Below, piece by piece: positions 7,901 to 11,867 of a DNA stretch of 11,867 nucleotides (position 1 is its first letter; the number at the start of each line of letters is the position of its first letter). Made by a program: the position numbers and the translations under genes. A model generated the notes under the pieces. The model did not search any database, was not told where the DNA came from, and saw only the letters and a program-made list of their open reading frames with translations. The stretch lies in the NCBI GenBank assembly GCA_905210385.1, contig CAJLWS010000023.1:1-11867 (forward strand), written 5' to 3'. The DNA is from an uncultured Eubacteriales bacterium. Its GTDB lineage: Bacteria; Bacillota; Clostridia; Oscillospirales; Oscillospiraceae.

Positions 7901-8485
7901 TCAGCGGGCGGCCAGTGCCAGCAGGTCAACGCCAAACCCCGCCAGCATCCGGCCCAGCCGGTAGACCGGCAGCCCCATCACATTGAAATAGTCCCCGTCG
8001 ATGTTGCTTACCAGCAGGGCACCCAGGCCCTGAATGCCGTAGGCCCCCGCCTTGTCCATGGGCTCGCCGGTGGCGATATAGTGAGAGATCTCATCCGGTT
8101 CCAGCTCCCGGAAGGTGACGGTGGTTACCTCGTGCTGGGTCTCCGTCCGACCACCCTGGATGATTGTGACGCCAGTGTACACATAGTGGCGGTTACCGGA
8201 CAGGGCGGACAGCATGGAAAAAGCGTCCCGCTCCGTCTTGGGCTTGCCCAAAACTACACCCTCCAGGGCCACCACAGTATCTGCAGCGATGATCAGCTCG
8301 TCTTCGCCGGCCTGACGGGCTACTGCCTGAGCCTTGCGCAGGCTCAGCTCCTCCACCAACTGGGCGGGGGAGGGATTGCCCTCCACATGCTCATCCACGT
8401 TGGGAGAGACCACCTTAAACTTCAGCCCGATCTGCCCCATCAGCTCCTTACGCCGGGGAGACTGGGACGCTAAGATAATATCCAC
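7901..8485 (-). CDS. maf: Maf family nucleoside triphosphate pyrophosphatase
   Basis: A 194-aa Maf protein. The family hydrolyses non-canonical or pyrimidine nucleoside triphosphates (dTTP/UTP in the YhdE branch) to monophosphates. In Bacillus, excess Maf blocks septation. The N-terminal signature ASQSPRRKEL (residues 6-15) forms the phosphate-binding loop, and the catalytic Asp69 is in IIAADTVV. GKPK, YTGVTI, EPMDKAGAYGIQG and the C-terminal NVMGLP are all present, so the enzyme looks intact. Start: I chose the GTG at 8485 because AGGAGG lies 8 nt upstream and the protein then begins exactly at the conserved DIILASQSPRR. The frame stays open to an ATG at 8530, but the extra 15 residues look non-homologous. 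mreC follows after 18 nt. Confidence 0.95.
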   Translation of the reverse strand: MDIILASQSPRRKELMGQIGLKFKVVSPNVDEHVEGNPSPAQLVEELSLRKAQAVARQAGEDELIIAADTVVALEGVVLGKPKTERDAFSMLSALSGNRHYVYTGVTIIQGGRTETQHEVTTVTFRELEPDEISHYIATGEPMDKAGAYGIQGLGALLVSNIDGDYFNVMGLPVYRLGRMLAGFGVDLLALAAR

Positions 8486-8534
8486 AGGATGTTCCTCCTC
8501 ATTCGTTGGAAAAGGCACAGCCTTCCCCACAGCC

Positions 8535-8540
8535 TGTCAA
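8535..8540 (-). promoter_or_regulatory. Possible -35 box upstream of maf
   Basis: A perfect TTGACA on the minus strand, about 50 nt before the maf GTG. The expected -10 position, 17-18 nt downstream, reads TGCCTT/GCCTTT, a poor match. An internal promoter for maf-mreC-mutS is therefore possible but weakly supported. Confidence 0.2.
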
Positions 8541-8555
8541 ACAAGTCTCACAGAG

Positions 8556-8689
8556 TTCGCGCCCGCAGGCGCGAATCAATTGCAATCCGTTTTTCCGGGG
8601 ACATGTGCCTCGGGAAAAACACTTCTCGGCCCACAAGCGTGCGAGCCGGGGCAAGCCCTTCCATTTGAAAAGGGTATCCTTTTCAATGG
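8556..8689 (-). other. Cluster of four stem-loops between U32 gene and maf
   Basis: Most of the non-coding gap can fold. Stem 1 (8556-8575) is 8 bp, TTCGCGCC/GGCGCGAA, loop of 4. Stem 2 (8590-8619) has outer arms TTTTTCC/GGAAAAA. Stem 3 (8627-8648) is 9 bp with two G-U pairs on the minus strand, loop of 4. Stem 4 (8661-8689) is 9 bp, TTGAAAAGG/CCTTTTCAA, loop of 4, extended by CCA/TGG around one bulge. Stem 4 starts one nt after the U32 stop. None is followed by a clear U tract in the minus direction, so they are not standard terminators. They could be RNA processing or stability sites, or a small structured RNA. Confidence 0.5.
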
Positions 8690-8690
8690 A

Positions 8691-10775
8691 TTATTCTACA
8701 TCCCGGTAGTACAGCCCCCGAGTGTAGTTGTTGGGAACGTAGCTGCCCTCCCCCCGGTACCGCTCCAGCACCCGGGCGCACTCCAGGGCGTTCTCCGTGG
8801 TGAAGCTCAGCCGGATGGCCCACAGCCCCGCCCGCCGGTAGTCCTGGGCTCTGTCCGCCAGAAACAGTTTATTGGCGTTAAAGATCTCGTTGCGGCAGCC
8901 GAAGGCCCGCCGCCCCGGAAACTGTACGCCCTTCCGGTCGGTGAGGTTGTTCACATTGGAGCACACGCATTTGCCAAACTGGTTCTTGATGATGCAGTTC
9001 TCCGTGATCATCAGGGGAAGCCGGCCATAGGCGATGATTTCCGTATCCACCGCTTTAGACAAGTCCCGGATCTGAGCCAGCTTTAGCTCGAAGGAGGCGG
9101 TGAGGGAGGCAAAGCCCATGCGCTTGTACTCCTTGGCTGCCTGGCTGTTAAACACCTGCAGACCGAAGTCCCCCCGCAGGGTCATGCCCGCCCGCCGGGC
9201 CGGGCCCACCAGGCCCAGGTTGCCCACCAGGGCCTGGGTAATGCCCAGCTCGCGGCACGTCTCCAGCAGCGCCCCCAGCTGGTCCAACTCCCGGTCAAAG
9301 CACACCCGGGGCAGCGCCGCCGCCACCGGGATGCCCCGGTCCAGGGCCTCCCGCACCTGGTCCGGGTGATCCCCGATCTCCTCCACCGGCAGATAGATGA
9401 GGTCGGGCTTTTGTTTGAGCAGCTCAAAGCTGAGCTGGTCGGCCCGGCGCAGGGACAGGTTGATCTGGGGCGCCTGCCGGGGATTGCCGTACCGGGCGCC
9501 CACCTTATAGGGCGCGTGACGCCGCTCCGGCAGCGCTGTGCGCTGCTGGGACAAATCCTCCAGCACCTGTCGGCGCAGGCCGTTGAGAGCGGACAGAGAG
9601 ACGGACAGCCCATCGGTCACCAGGCTGCGCACCCCCACGCAGCGGTAAGGAGTGCCGCCGGTCTTGCTTAGCTGACTTTCCACATCTTGCTCCGTCACTG
9701 CCCGGGTGCGGGCCACCTCGGGCAATGGGCCGGCTGCGGTGGCCACCCGACCCTGCTCGTCCTCCACACCCACCTGGACAGGCTCTCCCGCCCGGATCAT
9801 GGCGTAGAACTTCACCGGGACGCCCGGTCCTTCACCCTTCTCATAGGCAGTTCTCGCCTTGGCAAACAGCTCCCTGGGCTCCGGTTCCTTCTCCCGCACC
9901 CCAAACATCTCGGGGCCCTTGTGGCCGGTAAAATAGCCATCGGTGAACCCCTGGCGGGAAAAGGCGGCGCGCAGCTGCTTCAACTCCTCCTGAGTTGGCT
10001 CACGTCCCTCCCGCAGGGCGTCGGCGTAAACCTTGGTTACCACGTACACATATTCCGGGCGCTTCATGCGCCCCTCGATCTTGGCACATGCGATCCCCAT
10101 TTCCTCCAGCTCCCGGAGATGGCCGGCCAGGGACATATCCTTCAGGGATAGGGGATGACCGTCTGCCAACCCGCCGCCCCAGCCGTAGGCCAGACGGCAG
10201 GGCTGGGCGCACAGGCCCCGGTTGCCGCTGCGGCCGCCGATGACGCTGGATAGGAAACACTGGCCGGAGTGGCACATGCAAAGCGCCCCGTGGACAAAGG
10301 TCTCAATCTCAATGGGGGAGTGGGCGCACAGGTAGGCCAGGTCCCCCCGGGACAGCTCCCGGGCGGCCACTACCCGGCTGATCCCCAGATCTGCCGCCTC
10401 CTTCACTCCGTCCAGATTGTGGATGGACATCTGAGTGGAGGCGTGGACTGGCAGGTCGGGAGCCACCTGGCGCAGCACCCGGACCATACCCAGATCCTGC
10501 ACCAGCACCGCGTCAATGCCCAGCTCCGAGGCCAGGATAGCATCTTGAGCGGCCTGCTCCATTTCCCTGTCAGAGATCAGGGTGTTCAGGGTGAGGTATA
10601 GCTTCACCCCCCGCAGATGGCAGTAGGAGATTGCCTGCTCCAGTTCCTCCCGTGTGAAGTTTTTCGCGTTGCGCCGGGCGTTAAAATTCCCGAAACCCAG
10701 ATAGACCGCGTTCGTGCCGGCACATACCGCCGCGCGCACCGCCTCAGGGCTTCCCGCTGGGGCCAGTATCTCCAT
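8691..10775 (-). CDS. U32 family protein, RlhA-like (probable rRNA hydroxylase)
   Basis: A 694-aa member of the 'peptidase U32' family. Despite the name, characterised long members such as E. coli RlhA (YdcP) hydroxylate cytidine 2501 of 23S rRNA, and shorter ones (TrhP) modify tRNA wobble uridine. The N-terminus MEILAPAGSPEAVRAA is the family opening, with a barrel-like domain to about residue 290. The U32 signature is ETFVHGALCMCHSGQCFLSS. Cys166, Cys168, Cys173, Cys189 and Cys193 (CAQPC) are conserved-type cysteines, some likely iron-sulfur ligands. A central region of about 110 residues fits the domain that long members carry (DUF3656). The C-terminal third repeats barrel-like features and has CIIKNQFGKCVC. 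The ATG at 10775 has an AAGGAAG site; the 18 residues upstream are unlike the family. The length favours the RlhA type over TrhP, but a true peptidase role cannot be excluded from sequence alone. Confidence 0.9.
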   Translation of the reverse strand: MEILAPAGSPEAVRAAVCAGTNAVYLGFGNFNARRNAKNFTREELEQAISYCHLRGVKLYLTLNTLISDREMEQAAQDAILASELGIDAVLVQDLGMVRVLRQVAPDLPVHASTQMSIHNLDGVKEAADLGISRVVAARELSRGDLAYLCAHSPIEIETFVHGALCMCHSGQCFLSSVIGGRSGNRGLCAQPCRLAYGWGGGLADGHPLSLKDMSLAGHLRELEEMGIACAKIEGRMKRPEYVYVVTKVYADALREGREPTQEELKQLRAAFSRQGFTDGYFTGHKGPEMFGVREKEPEPRELFAKARTAYEKGEGPGVPVKFYAMIRAGEPVQVGVEDEQGRVATAAGPLPEVARTRAVTEQDVESQLSKTGGTPYRCVGVRSLVTDGLSVSLSALNGLRRQVLEDLSQQRTALPERRHAPYKVGARYGNPRQAPQINLSLRRADQLSFELLKQKPDLIYLPVEEIGDHPDQVREALDRGIPVAAALPRVCFDRELDQLGALLETCRELGITQALVGNLGLVGPARRAGMTLRGDFGLQVFNSQAAKEYKRMGFASLTASFELKLAQIRDLSKAVDTEIIAYGRLPLMITENCIIKNQFGKCVCSNVNNLTDRKGVQFPGRRAFGCRNEIFNANKLFLADRAQDYRRAGLWAIRLSFTTENALECARVLERYRGEGSYVPNNYTRGLYYRDVE

Positions 10776-10825
10776 GTACGTTCTGCTTCCTTCCTGGTGT
10801 GTGGTATGTGCGGTCCTCGCTGGTG

Positions 10826-10959
10826 TCACGCTCGGATTGGGCGCATGGCCGGGCCGATAAGCCCTCCGACTCCGGGCAAACCCGGCCCGACCCCCGGCCG
10901 GCCCTGGGCTTTGCCCATCCGCTCCCGTCTTATCGCCCCTATGCGCCTATCCTCACGCT
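10826..10959. repeat. 7-bp direct repeats flanking the structured element
   Basis: TCACGCT occurs at 10826-10832 and 10953-10959 in the same orientation, immediately outside the inverted-repeat ends of the 120-bp rod (0 and 1 bp away). This is the layout of a target-site duplication around a terminal-inverted-repeat element. Two 7-mers this close could also be chance. Confidence 0.35.
10833..10952 (-). ncRNA. Candidate structured RNA after zapA (6S-like fold or palindromic element)
   Basis: On the minus strand this 120-nt stretch folds as a single long rod. Paired pieces are GGAT (10952-10949) with ATCC (10837-10834); GGCGCAT (10947-10941) with ATGCGCC (10846-10840); GGGCGATAAG (10938-10929) with CTTATC-g-GCCC (10861-10851); a 12 x 12 nt unpaired bubble (10928-10917 and 10873-10862); then GGGCAAA (10916-10910) with TTTGCCC (10880-10874), CCC with GGG, and GGCC with GGCC around a 12-nt loop. 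A closing stem, a large central bubble and a terminal stem is the plan of 6S RNA, and in many proteobacteria the 6S gene lies just after zapA. Against this, it is shorter than usual 6S RNAs (about 160-200 nt), and I cannot match the consensus by eye. A MITE-like insertion or a U32 leader structure is the alternative. Confidence 0.4.
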
Positions 10960-10961
10960 TC

Positions 10962-11276
10962 TCACTTCCTCTGCTGCAGCTTGAAGATCTCCCGCTTGCA
11001 CTCGCTCAGCTCCAGCTTCTGTTTGGCCGACTCCTCTAGCAGGTCCTTGATCTGGCGGCGCAGGTTCTCTGCGGCCTCCTGCTCCTTGAACCGCTCGTCG
11101 GCGATGTTCAGGGCGGTGAGTACGGCGCAGTCCACCATGGCCATTCCTCCCACGCCAGCCGTCTGGGCCAGCTTCTCATCCACATAGGCGGCAACCCGCT
11201 GGACATACTCCGGGTTCTCAGCGGCGAGCAGGGTGTATTCCTTGCCCCGGATGGTGACAGTGATTCGGTTTTGCAT
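10962..11276 (-). CDS. zapA: Cell division protein ZapA
   Basis: A 104-aa ZapA, a small cytoplasmic protein that bundles FtsZ protofilaments and helps stabilise the Z-ring. The N-terminal globular part (residues 1-40) carries the family pattern NRITVTIRGKEYTLLA. The middle helix includes the typical ALNIADE segment (about residues 57-63). From there to the end it is an uninterrupted charged coiled coil, as expected for the dimerisation and tetramerisation stalk. The ATG at 11276 is chosen because GGGAGGG ends about 6 nt upstream; the in-frame TTG at 11291 would place the start before that site. It has its own promoter upstream, divergent from glyS, and begins the minus-strand series. The downstream gap to the U32 start is 186 bp and holds the structured element. 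Confidence 0.93.
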   Translation of the reverse strand: MQNRITVTIRGKEYTLLAAENPEYVQRVAAYVDEKLAQTAGVGGMAMVDCAVLTALNIADERFKEQEAAENLRRQIKDLLEESAKQKLELSECKREIFKLQQRK

Positions 11277-11307
11277 GGCTGACCCTCCCAAAATTATGTT
11301 GTCTTAT

Positions 11308-11336
11308 AGTATACCATAAACCTTTGAAAAAGGGAA
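11308..11336 (-). promoter_or_regulatory. Probable zapA promoter with extended -10
   Basis: On the minus strand TGG-TATACT (hexamer at 11313-11308) is a good extended -10 element, about 32 nt before the zapA ATG. The -35 position at 17-nt spacing reads TTCCCT (11336-11331), a weak match that the TGn extension may offset. Confidence 0.6.
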
Positions 11337-11437
11337 TGAGAAAATCTCGGCCTGCCGGTACGGCCTTTTTTCACCATTCTCTCTGGAATTCCTCAGATTT
11401 TTATGAAGAAAACCCTGTTTTCAAGGACAACTGACCA

Positions 11438-11466
11438 TTGACGCGATCCTCGTTTGGTGATAGAAT
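11438..11466 (+). promoter_or_regulatory. Sigma-A-type promoter of the glyS T-box transcript
   Basis: TTGACG at 11438-11443, a 17-nt spacer, then TAGAAT at 11461-11466 preceded by TGA, i.e. an extended -10. The expected start is about 11473, which leaves the whole T-box leader in the transcript. This is the best promoter in the window. Confidence 0.8.
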
Positions 11467-11484
11467 GCCTTTGATCAAAGGCAT
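11465..11484. promoter_or_regulatory. Perfect 20-bp palindrome over glyS -10 and start site
   Basis: ATGCCTTTGATCAAAGGCAT is an exact palindrome. It covers the last two bases of the -10 hexamer and runs to about +12, a classic repressor-operator position. If transcription began earlier it could instead form an RNA hairpin with a GATC loop. No matching second copy was noticed in the window. Confidence 0.5.
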
Positions 11485-11708
11485 GGACCGGGAGGAGTAC
11501 CCGGCGGCCCGGGTGCAGAGAGAAGCCGGCTGGTGGAAGGCTTCCCCGGACGGCGGAGAAGGGCGCCCGGGAGCTGCGGGCAGGAAATGGCCCGCCGGAC
11601 CGTCCCGCCGTTATACGGGGAGATGAGTGCGCATCCGCCAGATGCGAATTCAGGTGGAACCGCGGATTTTATAATTCGCCCTGAGCCAAACTGGCTCGGG
11701 GCGTTTTT
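11473..11708 (+). promoter_or_regulatory. T-box riboswitch (glycine) upstream of glyS
   Basis: This leader senses uncharged tRNA-Gly and permits glyS expression when glycine charging is low. Stem I features are GGAGGAGTA (S-turn side of the specifier loop, about 11490), GCAGAGAG (AG-bulge region) and a GAAGCC/GGCTTC hairpin carrying GGTG. GAA followed by GGGC at 11558-11564 offers a Gly codon (GGC at 11562-11564) as specifier; this assignment is inferred. The T-box sequence AGGTGGAACCGCG is at 11652-11664, in a 7-bp antiterminator helix GCGAATT (11644-11650) with AATTCGC (11673-11679). The 3' arm overlaps the terminator stem, so the two are mutually exclusive. The base after TGG is A, which pairs with discriminator U73 of tRNA-Gly. 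The motif has one G fewer than the usual AGGGTGG. Confidence 0.93.
11677..11708 (+). terminator. T-box-controlled terminator
   Basis: An 11-bp stem, CGCCCTGAGCC (11677-11687) with GGCTCGGGGCG (11693-11703), including one U-G pair, a 5-nt loop, then TTTTT. It shares 11677-11679 with the antiterminator helix. It ends 38 nt before the glyS ATG. Confidence 0.93.
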
Positions 11709-11746
11709 CTACCTGGGCCAAACCAAGTGGAAAGGACTGTTCCGAA

Positions 11747-11867
11747 ATGAAAAATACCGAAAAGACCATGGAAAAGATCGTCAACCTTTGTAAGGGCCGG
11801 GGCTTCATCTTCGCCGGCAGCGAGATCTACGGCGGCCTGGCCAACACCTGGGACTACGGCCCCCTGG
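11747..11867 (+). CDS. glyS: Glycyl-tRNA synthetase, alpha2 type (3'-truncated by window edge)
   Basis: The first 40 codons of a class II glycine-tRNA ligase of the homodimeric type, which attaches glycine to tRNA-Gly. The segment EKIVNLCKGRGFIFAGSEIYGGLANTWDYGPL contains the family's motif-1 region, with the characteristic GSEIYGGLANTWDYGP. This separates it from the two-subunit GlyQ/GlyS enzyme. The ATG at 11747 follows AAAGGA with 10-nt spacing. Control by the glycine T-box directly upstream supports the assignment. The frame is open to the right edge, so completeness cannot be judged. Confidence 0.96.
   Translation, partial: MKNTEKTMEKIVNLCKGRGFIFAGSEIYGGLANTWDYGPL

Noticed and set aside
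8486..8530. Longer maf reading frame starting at the ATG at 8530.
   Set aside because: The AGGAGG site lies inside this extension and points to the GTG at 8485, which also gives the conserved Maf N-terminus.
10779..10797. GGAAGGAAGCAG just before the U32 start resembles the conserved loop of bacterial SRP (4.5S) RNA.
   Set aside because: It coincides with the ribosome binding site of the U32 gene, and I see no flanking helix of the SRP type; most likely a chance match.
11349..11371. GCCG-GTA-CGGC followed by CTTTTTT on the plus strand, looking like a terminator.
   Set aside because: The stem is only 4 bp and no plus-strand gene lies upstream of it between the divergent zapA and glyS promoters.

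Overview
The window is visibly G+C-rich and reads as chromosome of a Clostridia-type Firmicute, most likely a high-GC gut member of the Oscillospiraceae (Flavonifractor/Intestinimonas-like). This taxonomic guess is inference. It rests on strong Shine-Dalgarno sites, a T-box riboswitch in front of an alpha2-type glycyl-tRNA synthetase, a Firmicute-style ZapA, and a long U32 protein next to zapA. Almost everything is housekeeping. I see no transposase, phage gene, CRISPR array, tRNA or rRNA gene, and no defence or biosynthetic cluster.

Layout. Bases 2-934 (+) are the 3' part of mnmE (tRNA wobble-uridine modification GTPase), ending in a strong terminator. Convergent to it on the minus strand are a YibE/F-family membrane protein (1015-2214) and, just upstream of that gene, a secreted lipoprotein alkaline phosphatase (2402-3976). 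A gene-free leader of about 290 bp precedes the phosphatase, followed by the terminator of the next minus-strand unit. That unit reads right to left: zapA (10962-11276), a structured GC-rich intergenic element, a U32 protein resembling the 23S rRNA hydroxylase RlhA (8691-10775), a hairpin-rich gap, maf (7901-8485), mreC (7046-7882) and mutS (4369-6999), with a terminator at 4271-4305. At the right edge, divergent from zapA, a sigma-A-type promoter drives a glycine T-box leader and the first 40 codons of glyS (11747 to the edge).

How the genes work together. The minus-strand series zapA, U32, maf, mreC, mutS combines division-ring assembly, probable rRNA modification, nucleotide-pool cleaning or division control, cell-shape scaffolding and mismatch repair. 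It may be one long transcript punctuated by RNA structure. glyS is controlled by charging of tRNA-Gly: the T-box residue expected to pair with the discriminator base is A, matching the U73 of tRNA-Gly.

The best leads for something undescribed are non-coding. One is a long rod-like RNA fold with a 12 x 12 nt central bubble right after zapA, flanked by a 7-bp direct repeat (6S-like RNA or a small palindromic insertion). Another is a perfect 20-bp palindrome overlapping the -10 element and expected start of the glyS T-box transcript. A third is a run of four hairpins between the U32 gene and maf. mreC without mreB or mreD beside it is an unusual arrangement.
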